Origin: Iris pallida
Lineage: Eukaryota > Streptophyta > Magnoliopsida > Asparagales > Iridaceae
DNA: 64,000 nt
Direction of reading: 5' to 3'
NCBI GenBank assembly: GCA_029216955.1
Contig: JANAVB010006998.1
Span: 2,160,692-2,224,691 of the forward strand
Part shown: positions 42,015-53,831 of the stretch, in pieces
Layout: each line of letters starts with the position of its first letter
How positions within the stretch are numbered: position 1 is the first letter of the stretch
Translations under genes and position numbers: made by a program
Notes under the pieces: model-generated
Database searches by the model: none
What the model was told of the DNA's origin: nothing
The model's input: only the letters and a program-made list of their open reading frames with translations

Positions 42015-42953
42015 CTAGATTTTGGAAGACTTTTGCGAACCTCTCTGTCCGTTTGCCGTCGGGGGCTGGACTCGAGTGGTTCTGTACAACTTCCCATCTG
42101 AGGTCGGCATAACAGTATGCGGGACGCTCGGATGGTCAGAGATCGGATCAGCGGACCGAGCTTGCCAAGCCCGTGCTGCCCTAGACTTCTTCACTCTAGT
42201 GCGTAAGGGCACATAGTAGGAGGAGTCTAGGTGATGCTGGAGAGAGTCAGACATATCTTCTTGAGAGCACAAAAGATCAAGACCATAGGAGAGGCGGTCG
42301 AAGACAGAGCCACGTAGAGTAGGCGTCATGCGGCTGTCATCAATAACCTTCATGCGGCTGGCAGGCCTAGCCGCATAGGTTTTCTTCATGCGGCTGGCAG
42401 GCCTAGCCGCATAGGTTTTCTTCATGCGGCTGGGAGTCTCGGTCGCATGAGTTTTCTTCATGCGGCTGGATGATCTGGCCGCATAGATCTCCTTCATGCG
42501 GCTGGCAGTTTCAGCCGTATGATCATCCTGCATGTGGTTGGCAGACTTGGCCACATGAGTGTTCGGCTTCTTCTTCGGGTGTATAGAATCACTCTTTGTC
42601 CCTATAAGTCCAACATCGTAGTGCTTTCCTCTGCCAGACTTGGGGACAGCAGAGTTCTCTACGGCTCGAAGTGGAGCCGTATGAGAGTCGCCTTCGCCGT
42701 CTTGGGTAGCAGAGAGTACCCCGTCTAGAGCTTGTGGAGGAGCAAATGATTTTAGCCTCCACTCGCAGCGAGCTTTCTTTGTGCGTGTTCACTTCTGGAC
42801 CGGGCCAGCGCTTCCTTCAGAGAGCATTTCTTCAAACGCCTGTTGGTCGAAGCGGACGACCATCTTCTGTTGCGTGGAGTAAAGTTTGGCTGCATCCGAT
42901 TGCGTCACCAACTCCTCAGCCGTGGAGAAGTTTGTCTCCAGCAGAGTCGCCAT
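42015..42953 (-). pseudogene. Leader ORF upstream of gag in element A, with word-encoded peptide repeats
   Basis: A single frame of 313 codons from ATG (42953, inside the PBS) to the stop at 42015, broken by one TGA near 42793. It starts M-A-T-L-L-E-T-N-F-S-T-A-E-E-L; the middle (42535-42330) has at least five copies of S-R-M-K-K-T-Y-A-A-R-P-A or variants, encoded by the CATGCGGCTGG / AGCCGCAT word in the reverse direction; the tail is basic. An ORF before gag is known in Ogre-type Tat elements, but I recognise no domain and cannot claim homology. Confidence 0.6.
42938..42952 (-). promoter_or_regulatory. Primer binding site of element A
   Basis: Minus strand TGGCGACTCTGCTGG, three bases inside the 5' LTR. 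It begins TGG, complementary to the CCA end of a tRNA. Which tRNA must be checked against a plant tRNA set. It contains the first codons of the leader ORF. Confidence 0.8.
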
Positions 42954-42955
42954 TG

Positions 42956-44316
42956 TGTTTGCCATGAAATATAAAAGAACAGAACAATTATCGGAGGACT
43001 GGACTTTTACTTCACAATACAAACTCGCTTGTACAAAGAAAGCCTAGGGACGAAAACCTAGGTACAGCAATCTAAGTACAATTGTTTATTTTAGATTCTG
43101 GGGGGTAACGGTAGAGGCTCGGGAAAGCAACGGCAGCTCTGCCTTACTCCTTGGACGATCGGGTGCAGCCTTGGCTCTGTAGAAGAACTGCTGGGCGTTG
43201 ATGAAGAAATGCTCTCTCTTCAGGCTCTCTGGCTCTCTATGTCTCTCTCTGTCTCTGTGTATCTCTTTATATGTGTCTCTGTATATGTCTGTGTGTGTTT
43301 GCAAGGGAATTGCACCCTGCTATTTATAAGAGTGGGGGGCCTCATTAGGGTTTACAATGATTGTCCATTCTTGAAAGTCGGCCGCTAAGGATCACTGGAT
43401 TTGGGCCGTTCATCGAGATTAGAGCAATAAATATGATTGCATCAAATCTTTTGTGGGTAATTAGTGCTAATTGACATAAATTCTCCTAATTTGTCATGCC
43501 AACCTCAGAATTCTCGACACGTGTCTTTAATTTGCTTATTTGCAAATGATCTGATTTGATCCTAATATTTTATTGGGATTTGTTGAGAGACTTCGATCAA
43601 TCTGATGCCACGTGCCGTGCTATCATGCCACGTGTCGAGCCATTGCAGAAATCTGAGCCGCAGGAAGGTTGCTCCTCATTGAGCCGTATAAGGCTGGCCA
43701 CATATCCATGCTGCTTGAGAGTGGCCCCCTGAACATTTGAACGGCATAGTAATGATTTGAGCCGCATGAGTGTGGATGACCGCATGAGTGAACCGCATGA
43801 AGATAGTCCTCGTGAGCCGCATGGGGATGGTCTTTGTGAGCCGCATGGAGGTAGTCTTCGTGAGCCGTATGGGGCTGGTCTTCGTGAGCCGTATGGAGCT
43901 AGTCTTCGTGAGCCATATGGGGCTAATCTTCGTGAGCCGCATGGGGGAGCCTCCGCTTGGGCCGCATACTACTGTCCACGTGTCAAGGCCGTATGACAGT
44001 TTCTGACTCTCGGGGGATCGTGTCAGAGATTTTCTTCGCTTCCCAAGGAGTCCGTCATTATGAGGGAGTCATAATGATATCTTTGTGTCAGAACTGTCAC
44101 CTTGTCAGAGCTGTCAGCCGTCAAGGGATTTAATGCAGTAATGGACAAGGGGAGAGCTGTTTGCAGGCCACATGGATCCTCTTTGAGCCACATAGAGCTT
44201 GTTTGAGCTGTATAGACGCTCGAGCCGCATGAATACTTAAGCCGCTTGAACTCTCTGAGCCGCATGGGGCTCTCTGGCTGCATGGATCTTTCTTTATTCT
44301 TTTCCATGCTTCTACA
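42956..44316 (-). repeat. 5' LTR of element A
   Basis: 1361 bases. Carries TATA box (43321-43328, minus), G-boxes and the word array. The outer end CTTCTACA is followed by the target duplication GTAGC and C's aORF, so the inverted-repeat partner arm is absent here. Confidence 0.95.
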
Positions 44317-46237
44317 GTAGCCTCTACAAGTTAATGCATACCCATAAACAATAACATGTTCTTAGCTCTGATGGAGTTATATATCAGCTCGACGGGAACC
44401 TTTGCGACCCTAGTAGGCGAAATAGGTTTTGCACTCCATGAGATACAATTTATCTCCAAGCTACCAATGGAAGAAGTTCCATATGAGGAGTATGTTCCCT
44501 CCAACCGGGAACTAGAAGAAATTAGTAAAAAAAACCCTCGCTTAGTTGAGGTATACCAAAAGCTAATGTGTTATTATTTGATCTGCACCACTATGTATGA
44601 AAGTGGATCGAATATGGCATATATCAATAAATGGACAACATATCTATTCTATCATAAGAATAGATTGTCCAAGGAAGATAAAGAGATATTCCAAGACAAC
44701 AAGGCTCAAACCATTAATCTTTGCTCAATAATTCATGCCGACTTGATAAATACTTGGATGATCACATATAAGTCCCCGGACAAGTAATTAACCACCAAAG
44801 CTGGAGAATTCCCTGCGGGGACTGAAACATTGAGCTTTTTAAAACATGGCAGTCAAAATCTCTCAAAGGAAGCCTTGTTGGCTGGCTTTCTTTCTTTGTG
44901 GTTACGAAGGTGGATCGTACCAGGGATGGGTACAGTTGACAGAATTTACCAAAACGTACTATGGCCACTAGTACGTTTGGTATTCAAGGCTAAACTCAGC
45001 CTATTACTGGCAATGGTGTGCCGGATGGACGTGGGTTTGCGAGCTTTTGGTAAAGAATTAATCAATAATGCTCCCTACCGTCACGATTTCCCTAGGGTGG
45101 AGATGCCCTATACTTATTTGATGGGCTGGCTACTACATCACAACTGCAGCTTATTACCACCAAGCCCTGAAAATGATGCGGAGGTATTCCTCCAGAAGTT
45201 TAGTAAAGCTACCTGGAAGGCAACTTTAGTGACAGATACACGGGCAGCACTGAACTTCTCCTATGGGTGGAATTTTTTCTGCACACGACCACCAGTTCCA
45301 GCCGACTGTTTTGGTGTACAATTTGAAGATGTATGTCGAGATAGAACTGAGATACCTGTGCTAGTCTTCAATTTGCTAATATGCATCAGACCCTCACATC
45401 TGATGTATAGAACTGAAGACAACTACATCTTTTAACCGTACCTACCTAGTCGGTTTGCTCATCAGTTCGGGTATGACCAGCTTTACATTGGTAATCCCTT
45501 CACTAGTTTCAACCATTATGGAAATTTAGTTGATGGAGCGAGGGCATGGAGATATTTCAGCGCTGGATGCACCGGTGCCAAATTCTATATGTCAGCCGTC
45601 TCAAGCATAACTGTGCTACGAATGCTTCATTCCTATGCACATTTTTATGTCTCCATTCGTTCTTTCCCAAAAGACTACAATATGAAAGGAAGTCTCTGGT
45701 AGGAAAAAGAAGGAGACGCCGAAGAACCAGTTATGGTGCCTTCGGATATACCTGATGATGTTGTTCCAGATGAATATCTGGAAACGATCCCTATGGGAGT
45801 TGGGGAGACAGCTGCAGGAGCAATTACCATTTCTGACACCCAAAAGCAGAAATCGGATACAACTATTACTCTCCAGGAGAAGAAGAAGAAGGTTGTTATT
45901 AAAGGGCCTTCCAAGCAGAGAGTCTCTACCCCAGAAAGCAAAAATTCTGCCGAAGAGACTCAAAACATTATATCTTCATCATCTCAACTTGGAGAAGGAT
46001 CTTCAATACCCCAGCATGCAGCAATGACAAAAATTACAGGAGTCCTAACTCCAGGATAACTTAGCACCTCATTGCACCTAACTTCGCCACAAAAGGCGAA
46101 AGCTGTCGAAGACACAGCCACAACTCCTGCTAATAATTCGAAAACCATCCCCTGGGATGAACCAGGTCTCGAATTAGATGATGATGATTGGGACTTCGAT
46201 TATGACGCACTCTTATCTCGTCTTGCACCTACTCCAG
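44317..46237 (+). pseudogene. aORF main exon, second part, element C
   Basis: Resumes after A with M-F-L-A-L-M-E-L-Y (44356), G-T-F-A, F-A-L-H-E-I-Q-F-I-S-K-L and E-E-Y-V-P-S-N-R-E-L-E, then L-W-L-R-R-W-I-V (44900), A-M-V-C-R-M-D-V-G-L, M-P-Y-T-Y-L-M-G-W-L, and Q-F-G-Y-D-Q-L-Y (45462). Stops at 44786 and 45433, and a shift near 45700-45720. The tail is acidic (D-D-D-D-W-D-F-D-Y-D, 46180) and ends at a possible donor (G then GTAAAG, 46238). Same protein family as in A, B and D, but clearly more diverged. Confidence 0.8.
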
Positions 46238-46329
46238 GTAAAGATAAATTACACAAAACTTATACAAAAATATGTATTATGATTTTGTATATTGACTATC
46301 TTATTTTAATCCTTGTGGGGATCATCACT

Positions 46330-47645
46330 GTGGCCAAACCCGTTGCTCCTCTTTCTCAAAAGTCTATTCCTAAAGAGGTAATAGAATCTGAAGAAAGAAG
46401 TTCTTCTTCAAAAGAGGACTCTCTTTCTGAGGAAGGTTCTCCATCTATGGAGATACAAAAAGAGTCTGCAGGAGAGGCGTGCCAAGAATTGTCTTCTCTT
46501 GCCGAGGAAAGAGATAAAGAGCCGACTGTAGAAGAAGAGACAGCAGTGCTCAGAGAATCGGTTGCTACCAAAGAACCGATTACTAAGATCGTAAATGTAG
46601 CAGCAACACCATTAATTATTGATGCTAATCCGGACCAGGTTCTTGAGACAGTAATATTCGAGTCCGATTGAACATAGAAGACAGCACCTCCGTAATACCA
46701 TCCTCTGCTACCGAAACTCAAACTCCGGAAGTGGCAGAAAAGGTTGCTGAAGATAAAGTCCTAGAAACCCCTGGGAAACAACTGGCCATGGTAACGATGA
46801 CAGATATAGCATTAACTCAGCTTGCTACCACAGCGACAACAACATCTGTCTCTGGTTTTCAGGAGAAGAGGTTGGCAGATATTGTTGATACACCAAGCTC
46901 TAATGCTGATATGAATTTTTTGGTAAAGATTCATACTGAAACATATTATAAAACTTTGGCAGCATTGATCAAGATGGTTTTGAAGAAAGGCCTCAGTTAT
47001 GAGAGTTTGAGAAGTGCGATTGCTACCACTATTGACAACATCGTAATGTTTAACGATACTGAGAGGGCAGCAGCCTTGCAAAAGATAGTCCAAGGACTTG
47101 AACAGCCAATCAAAGAATATCTAAGGTTGTCAAGTGGGACTATTGAAAGCCTCATCCAATCTGAGTATGATGCTCTCACAAATGAATATACAACTCGGGA
47201 AACTATTTTCAAAGAATCTCTTCAAGAATATAGCAGTAAGATTGTCGTAGAAAGGACCTTCTTGAGAGAGAATAAACCCCTGTTGGAGTAGCACCAAGAA
47301 GCCTATGACTCAATGAATATCAAAATCCATCAACAAAATGATAAAATTCGTGAAGTCGAGGCTGAGCTAGCTCTATTAAAGGAGGAGCAAAACCAGATGA
47401 CGGCAGATCAAGATGAATATTTGAGGTAAAGTTCCATTTTGGAAGAACGGAACTTTGGTGCTGAATCAAATATCAAGACTCTCGAAGAGACAAAGGATAA
47501 AATGATAGCTGCTTTTGCCGAACTCTCCCATCTTTGTACTGCGGAAGCTCGACAATCCATAGCATATACAACTGTATTGGGCTCTCGCGAAAAGCGTCTG
47601 GCAGAATTGCAGAAAATGATTGAAGATCTATCTGCTCCGCCTTAG
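46330..47645 (+). pseudogene. aORF C-terminal exon of element C: coiled-coil tail
   Basis: After a probable intron (46238 to about 46330, acceptor unclear) a Glu/Ser-rich frame leads, after a shift near 46672, to S-V-S-G-F-Q-E-K-R-L-A, K-M-V-L-K-K-G-L-S-Y-E-S-L and a long Glu/Leu/Ile/Lys region ending A-E-L-Q-K-M-I-E-D-L-S-A-P-P at TAG (47643-47645). In-frame stops at 47289 (TAG) and 47427 (TAA) fit former CAG and CAA. Confidence 0.7.
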
Positions 47646-47659
47646 AAATTTTTATACTT

Positions 47660-47665
47660 AATAAA
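47660..47665 (+). terminator. Poly(A) signal of C's aORF
   Basis: AATAAA 15 bases after the stop codon, with T-rich sequence behind. Confidence 0.5.
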
Positions 47666-47754
47666 GAATTTTATCTTCTATCATTTTCTTCCTTTTGCTG
47701 ATGTAATATTTCAAACCATGAAATGAATAAAATATTTATAAAATAGGTATGAGA

Positions 47755-48025
47755 TAGAAAACAATTATCAGAGGTAATATGGACATGATAAGTCTTCAAA
47801 ACTTAACAAAGTATATTATATCTATCAGAGGTAATATGGACATGATAGATAATAATTTTTTTTCTTTTTAGAGTGTATAATACTATCAGAGATAATATGA
47901 ACATGATAGATTACAATGACTCAAAGAAGTAGATTAATATATATTCAGAGGTAATATGGACATATAGATTGCAATGACTACAAAGAAGTAGATTAATATC
48001 TATTCAGAGGTAATATGAACATGAT
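47755..48025. repeat. ATCAGAGGTAATATGGACAT direct repeats of C
   Basis: Five copies at 60-70 base spacing (about 47768, 47825, 47884, 47950, 48003), each beside an ATGATAGAT-like phrase. Located between aORF and pol as in A, B and D. Confidence 0.9.
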
Positions 48026-48137
48026 AGATAATAAATCTTTTCTAATTGAAATCGGCTGGAAAGATTCAAAATTCTCTTTTGGAGGAATAAATAATCAGCT
48101 TAACCAAACCTTGGCAGCTGGGGAATGAAGAAGAAAT

Positions 48138-49280
48138 TCAAACGTAATATTTCTTCAAGAATTTACCATTGATCGGCATCATGAGCAAATCTCTATTAGG
48201 TTTAGATAACCTATAAGCACCATTAGAGAATACAGTTTCGACTACATAAGGACCATCCCATTTAGCTTGGAACTTGCCTTTACTCTTATAAATCATAACC
48301 ATAGGTCTTTGGATAGCTAGAACTAGCTCTCCTACTTTAAATACCCTTTTTTTACGATTGAAAGCTCGAGATATGCGGGCTTGATACAACTCAATGTGCT
48401 GATGTGCTTGAAGACGCTTCTCATCCAAACCTTTAAGTTCCTGGAGTCTTAAGCGATCATTATTCTCCGTAGTTAGCTCATTATCAATGGCTATTCTAAG
48501 AGATGGTATCTGGATCTCTAGTGGAAGAACAGCTTCACATCCGTAAACTAATGAAAATGGTGTAAAACTAGTTGGAGTTCTGACTGTTGTTCGATAAACC
48601 CATAAACATTCTCCAAGTTTCTCGTTCCAATCACGTTTATTAGAAGAAACAAATTTTTTGAGAAGTTTAATAATTATTTTGTTGAAAGCTTCTGCTAAAC
48701 CATTAGCAGCTGGATTGTAAGCTGTAGAAGATAAGTTCTGGATCCGATTCTTGTCACAAAATCGACAAAACATCTGACTGGCAAATTGTGGTCCATTATC
48801 ATGGATTATCCTTCAGGGAATTCTGAAACGATAAATGACATGATGTTTGATGAAGTTAACCACATTAGACGTTTTTACTTCAACAAGAGGAACTGCTTCT
48901 GTCCATTTAGAAAAATAATCAGTTATAGCAAGGATAAACCGATGCCCTTTGACAGAAGAAAGATTAATTGGACCAATAATATCCATACCCCAAGCTTCGA
49001 AAGGCCAAGAAGCTGCCGTAGGATGTAGAAATTCAGAAGGTTGATAAATAAAATTAGCATGAATCTAACATGCTTTACACCTTCTGGTGTAATCCACAGT
49101 GTCTGCTATCATAGAAGGCCAATAATAACCCATTCTTCGAATACGGTCCTGTAACTTTGGACCTGGTTGAAGTGCACCACAAACTCCATCATGAGCTTCA
49201 CGAAGTGTTAGCTTAGCTTTGCTTTCCGAGAGACAACGCAGTAAAAGTCCGTCATAAGAACGACGATACAACATGTGCAT
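48138..49280 (-). pseudogene. Integrase of element C
   Basis: Zinc region at 49280-49065 (L-R-E-A-H-D-G-V-C-G-A-L, where a His is replaced by Leu; G-Y-Y-W-P-S-M; C-K-A-C), core with M-D-I-I-G-P-I, H-D-N-G-P-Q-F and N-G-L-A-E-A-F-N-K, and C-terminal V-G-E-L-V-L-A-I and W-D-G-P-Y-V-V ending L-K-K-Y-Y-V at 48138. One TGA near 48814 fits a CGA change. Otherwise well kept. Confidence 0.88.
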
Positions 49281-49318
49281 AGAAGTATCATAGTAAAATC
49301 GAAACCATCATCTTTTGA

Positions 49319-50350
49319 TTAATGCATCTTCCTTTGGATCTTTAGGTAAAATCCCATAAACCACATAATCAATAAATGGACTTCTCCAATCCTTTCGCTG
49401 AAAATTTGATTCGATAGCATAACTCTTTTCGATGTGCAAATTATTTTGACACAGAATAGGTCTCGATCCAACAAAATGATAGTATTTTGTCTTCTGATTG
49501 GAACTGCTAAATCTGCAGCTAAACTAGTAAGAGCATCAGCTTCCAAATTTTGAGAGCACGGTACGAATTTAATGAAGAACCCTTTGAATGAAAGATCCAG
49601 TTCGATTACCACTTGATGATAGGGAATGAGGTCAGGATTTTTGACTTCATATGTTCCTCTAACCTCATTGACGATCAACTAAGAGTCTCCATAGGCTTCT
49701 AATAACTCAATGTCCAATTGTTTTGCTACTTGAAGACCAATTAGCAAAGCGTTATACTCTGCCACATTATTGGAACATGGTTCGTTGAGGGAATAAGCAC
49801 AGTATATAACCATTTTATCAAGAGAGACTAAGACAATGCCTACTCCGGAGACAATATTGCCTTTGGGTCCAACTCGTGATGCTCCATCAAAGTATAGTTG
49901 CCAAATATCATTCTTCAAAGTCATATTGTAGTCTACGACTTCATCTGGAATATCGTCATATAGCTTAGAAGTTTCAGGTATAGGATGAGCTGCTAAGAAG
50001 TCAGCTAACGCTTGACCCTTCACTGATTTTTGAGGTATGTAGACCATATCATAGGGAGTATGCATCATTGCCCAAGTAGCTAATCGGGAGTTAAGAATAC
50101 TTGGCTTCTTCATTAATATCCGAATAGGATTTATTCTGAAGATGACATGAATAGTCTGTCCCAATACATAATGTCGTGTCTTTTGAATAGCAAACACCAA
50201 GGCTAGATATTCTTTTTCTACTGGATTATACCTGTGTTCAGCTCCAACCATCATTCGACTGAGATAATAAATTGCCTGTTCATGACCTTCGCCACTTTTT
50301 TGTGCAAGAAGAGCACCAAGGGAATGATCCAATGCTTGAACATACAACAA
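49319..50350 (-). pseudogene. Both RNases H of element C
   Basis: RT-linked RNase H (A-L-L-A-Q-K-S-G-E-G, A-I-Y-Y-L-S-R-M-M) followed by the archaeal-type domain (Y-F-D-G-A-S-R-V, N-N-V-A-E-Y-N-A-L, A-Y-G-D-S, L-E-A-D-A-L). A TAA at 49679 directly follows the D-S motif, where the other copies have Gln or Lys. Confidence 0.85.
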
Positions 50351-51240
50351 AAATGGTCTTACCACTACTGGGGGTACTAAAACAGGTAGATTTATGAGGT
50401 ATTGCTTGATGTTATTGAATGATTTTTGACATGCTTCATCCCAAACAAATGACACACCCTTCTTCTGTAAATGAGAGAAAGATTGACATCTGCCAGAAAG
50501 ATTTGATATAAATCTCCTGATATAAGCAATACGACCCAGAAAGCCATGGAGCTCTTTCAGATTGCGTGGACGACGCATTTCAAGAATTGCTTTAACTTTA
50601 TCAGGATCAACATGGATACCTTAAGAAGTAATGACAAATCCTAAAAATTTGCCACTGGAAACTCCCAAGAAAGACCTAGTCGGGTTCATCTTTAGTTGAT
50701 GTTTACGCGTCAACTCGAATATTGTCTTCAAGTCTTGAATGTGGTCATCTTTTGATGGACTTTTGACGGCGATATCATCTACGTAACATTCAACTGTTTT
50801 TCGTAGATGTTCTTGAAAGATGTTGCTCATGGCCCGTTGATACGTACCGTCGGCATTTTTTAGACCAAAAGGCATGACCGTGTAGCAATAAACTCCAAGT
50901 GGTGTACGAAAAGCGGTATGATTTTCATCTCCTGGATGCATCTTAATCTGGTTGTATCCTAAGAATCCGTCCATGAAAGACATACGTTCACAACCACATG
51001 TATTGTCTATCATGACATTGGTGATCGGAAGTAGAAATTCGTCTTTTGGACAAGCTGCGTTGAGATCTAAAAAATCTATACAAACTCAAACTTTTCCATT
51101 CTTCTTCATGACAGGAATAATATTGGCAACCCAATCTGGGTGTTGTTCTTCACGGACAAAGTCACACGTTATTAGCTTTTTAACTTCTGCTTCAATTGTA
51201 TCCATCATGTCTGGTCGAAAATGTCGCTGCTATTATTTTA
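50351..51240 (-). pseudogene. Reverse transcriptase of element C
   Basis: R-E-E-Q-H-P-D-W, V-M-I-D-N-T-C-G, F-M-D-G-F-L-G-Y-N-Q-I-K-M, Y-T-V-M-P-F-G-L-K-N, active site C-Y-V-D-D-I-A-V-K-S (about 50780), L-G-F-V-I-T-S, G-R-I-A-Y-I-R-R-F. Stops near 50622 and 51084; two adjacent stop codons near 51233 where the family has a Gln run (Q-Q-Q). Confidence 0.88.
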
Positions 51241-52286
51241 CAGGTTTAACATTAGAAAGAATATTGAGTTTATGGGTAGCTACTTTAAGATCCAGACCTA
51301 GCATATCCTCATAGCTCCACGCAAAGATATCAATATATTCTTTTATTAGCTTTATCGACTTTTCTTTTTCATCTTTGGAAAGGTTTTTGCTGATAAATAT
51401 TGGCTTTGACGTAGTTTCGTCTCTAACATCAATCTGTATGATTTCATCTTCTGTGGGTGGCTGTCTCTGCTCAAACCGAAGCTTCCACTGAGTATCCATT
51501 TGTTGTGCCCAAAGGTCATTTTCAAATAGTTCAGACTAATTATCGGTTTGAACCATATTAACTGAAAAGACGTGCTCAGATTCAACATACTGGACTCCTT
51601 CTGAATCTGAGGATTGTGAAGAACTGGAAGAAAACTCCTCTTCCATATCTTTCTTAAATATATGGGATGTATCGTATCCCAAACCATGAAGGGTTCGTTG
51701 ATAAAACGGATCACCATATAATGGTAATCGTCTACCTTTGCCCTGATTGAGACTTGACATGGTTTTCAAATTATATCCCATACTCTGGATAATCTTACGG
51801 GATTGTTAACTATATCTGTCAATTCTAATTTTTCCTTTATCCTTCTCTTCGAGATTATCTATTTGTATAACAGAAATATTCCAAGCTAAACCAAACATAA
51901 TTTGACGCTTGTTTCTCTTTGTAGATGGGATCACAAAATAAGATTCTTTATGACGTCTATAAGCCACACAAGCTTGTGATAATGAGGCAACAGGTAGAAA
52001 ATAAAGAGTAGATGTTAGGAACATCTGAGCATAGGGCCCAACATTGACATGAGGAGGAAAAGAATTCTCTTTGTGATTAATATTTAAGGTTTTCTCTGTA
52101 TTTATATCAGTTTTATGTCGATGACTTTGATTATCAACGGATAAAGTCATTCTTTCAATATATTTGACAGCCATATACTCCAAAAGAAAATCTTCATTAA
52201 AATAGGAAAACACAGATTGATCAATATTTACATCATTGACAGACTGGTTACTACGCCTTGGATTAACCATTAACGGACCATCATAC
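51233..52286 (-). pseudogene. Protease-RT linker of element C, cut by B
   Basis: Includes E-Y-I-D-I-F-A-W-S-Y-E-D before RT, an acidic Ser-rich run (E-E-E-F-S-S-S-S-S-Q-S-S-D-S-E, about 51640) and a frame of 154 codons (52270-51806) with N-E-D-F-L-L-E-Y. It ends at 52286 where B's LTR begins; the preceding five bases (CATAC, 52282-52286) are B's candidate target duplication. Confidence 0.7.
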
Positions 52287-52618
52287 TGTTTGCCATTGAT
52301 TATAAAAGAACAGAACAGTTTTATGGGAGGACTGGACCTTTACTTCATAATACAAACTCGCTTGTACAAAAGAGAGCCTAGGAACAAAACCTAGGAAAAG
52401 CAATCTAAAGTACAATTGTTTATTTTTGATTCTGGGGGGTGACGATAGAGGCTCGGGAGAGTGACGGCAACTCTGCCTTACTCCTTGGACGATCGAACGT
52501 AGCTTCGGCTCCGGGGAAGAAATGCTTTTTGTGTAGGCGGGGGTTGCTAGTCTCTCTGCTCGGGCTCTGTGCGACTGCTCCTCTGTGCTCTTTTTTGCTC
52601 GTTCCTGCCTCCCTTTGC

Positions 52619-52626
52619 TATTTATA
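52619..52626 (-). promoter_or_regulatory. LTR TATA box of element B
   Basis: Minus strand CTCCTATAAATAGC, a full consensus, at the place equivalent to A's. Confidence 0.7.
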
Positions 52627-52974
52627 GGAGTAGGGTGTGCAGTAATTGCCCCTTAAAAAGTGGGTGGTTAGGGATTCGTTAAGATTTATCTTAATCCTGT
52701 TTGTTGAAAATCAATCCGGGTTATTTATGTTGATTGCAACAGATCTGGACAGTTAATGTTGATTGCGCCAAATTTGCAGGTTTGTTGGAAATCGATCTGG
52801 GCAGTTAATGTTGATTGCAATAAATCTGTATTGTGATGATTTGTTGATATCAGCAAATCCAAGTGAATAAATCTTGGTCAATCTCTTGCCATGTGTCCCA
52901 ACTGCCTGTTATGTCGACTGCCATAAATCTGAGTTATTGAGATTTGATCAACTCCTGCCACGTATGCCAAATGC

Positions 52975-53820
52975 TGCGAGCCGCATGGAGGACTGTCATA
53001 GTTGAGCTGCATGAGTGCGGCCTCGTGTCAGAGCCGTATAAGGGTGGCCTTATCTGAACCACATGGATGTCCTTTAATCTGAACCGCATAAAAGTCCTTT
53101 AATCTGAACCGCATGGAGGTCCTTATAACTGAGCCGCATGGACGTCCTTACAACTGAGCTGCATGAACGTCCTTATAAGTGAGCCGCATGGACGTCCTTA
53201 CAACTGAGCCGCATAGACGTCCTTTGATCTAAACCGCATGGAGGTCCTTTAATCTGAACCGCATGAAGATCCTTACAACTGAGCCGCATGGATGTCCTTA
53301 CAACTGAGCCGCGTGGAGGTCCTTACAACTTAGCCGCATAGACGTCCTTACAACTGAGCCGCATGAACGTCCTTACAACTGAGCCGCGTGGACGTCCTTT
53401 AATCTGATCGCACGGAGGTTCTTACGACTGAGCCGCATAAAGAGCTTTGGAAATGGGTGGATCGTGCCAGCTATAAAGATTTTCCTCATCTCTCTAGGAG
53501 CATGTCAAGAGTCATTATTTCATCTTTATGTCAGAGCTGTCAATCCGTTGTGTCAGGGCTGCTGCATTGTGTCAGAGCTTTTAATGAGCTAGTTGCACAA
53601 AGTAATGATGGCCAACTGTAGATGCCTACTTTGAACTGTATAGAGCCACGTGGCCTGTTTCGAGCTGTATGGAGCTATTGTGTACTTTCCAACCGTGTGA
53701 AGCCTTAAGAGACTTTTGAGCTGCATGAAGCCTTAAGAGACTTTTGAGCCGCATGAAGCTCTAAGAGAATTTTGAGCCGCATGAAGCTCTAAAGGACTGT
53801 TGAGCCACATGAAGCTTTCA
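52975..53820. repeat. GAGCCGCATGGACGTCCTTA word array in B's U3
   Basis: From 53060 to 53440 about sixteen units of roughly 25 bases (GAGCCGCATGGACGTCCTTA plus CAACT) form a near-regular tandem; scattered GAGCCGCATGAAGC copies follow at 53690-53815. All in the same orientation as in A. Confidence 0.9.
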
Positions 53821-53831
53821 TGTTTCTTTTT

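Larger units (their letters stand above)
26369..44316 (-). mobile_element. Element A: complete Tat/Retand-like Ty3/gypsy retrotransposon with antisense ORF
   Basis: 17,948 bases from LTR to LTR, flanked by the duplication GTAGC (26364-26368 and 44317-44321). Order on the minus strand: 5' LTR (42956-44316), PBS, leader ORF, gag, protease, linker, RT, two RNases H, integrase; then on the plus strand the aORF (28218-32914); then polypurine tract and 3' LTR (26369-27714). Inserted in C's aORF. LTRs differ at about nine sites in their first 185 bases by eye, so it is clearly older than E. All main genes carry stops or shifts. Confidence 0.95.
23574..52286 (-). mobile_element. Element C: Tat/Retand-like retrotransposon, interrupted by A, truncated by B
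   Basis: Visible parts: 3' LTR (23574-24622), aORF on the plus strand split by element A (24862-26368 and 44317-47645), repeat zone, and pol on the minus strand from 48138 to 52286, where B's LTR starts. Protease, gag and 5' LTR must lie beyond B, outside the window. It is the most diverged and most AT-rich of the four Tat-type copies, and its word is GCGTAAAG instead of GAGCCGCATG. Confidence 0.85.

Noticed and set aside
52975..53440. Resemblance of the 25-bp unit array to a CRISPR array
   Set aside because: Plant genome context, units are degenerate without unique spacers of constant length, no cas genes; it is an LTR tandem repeat.
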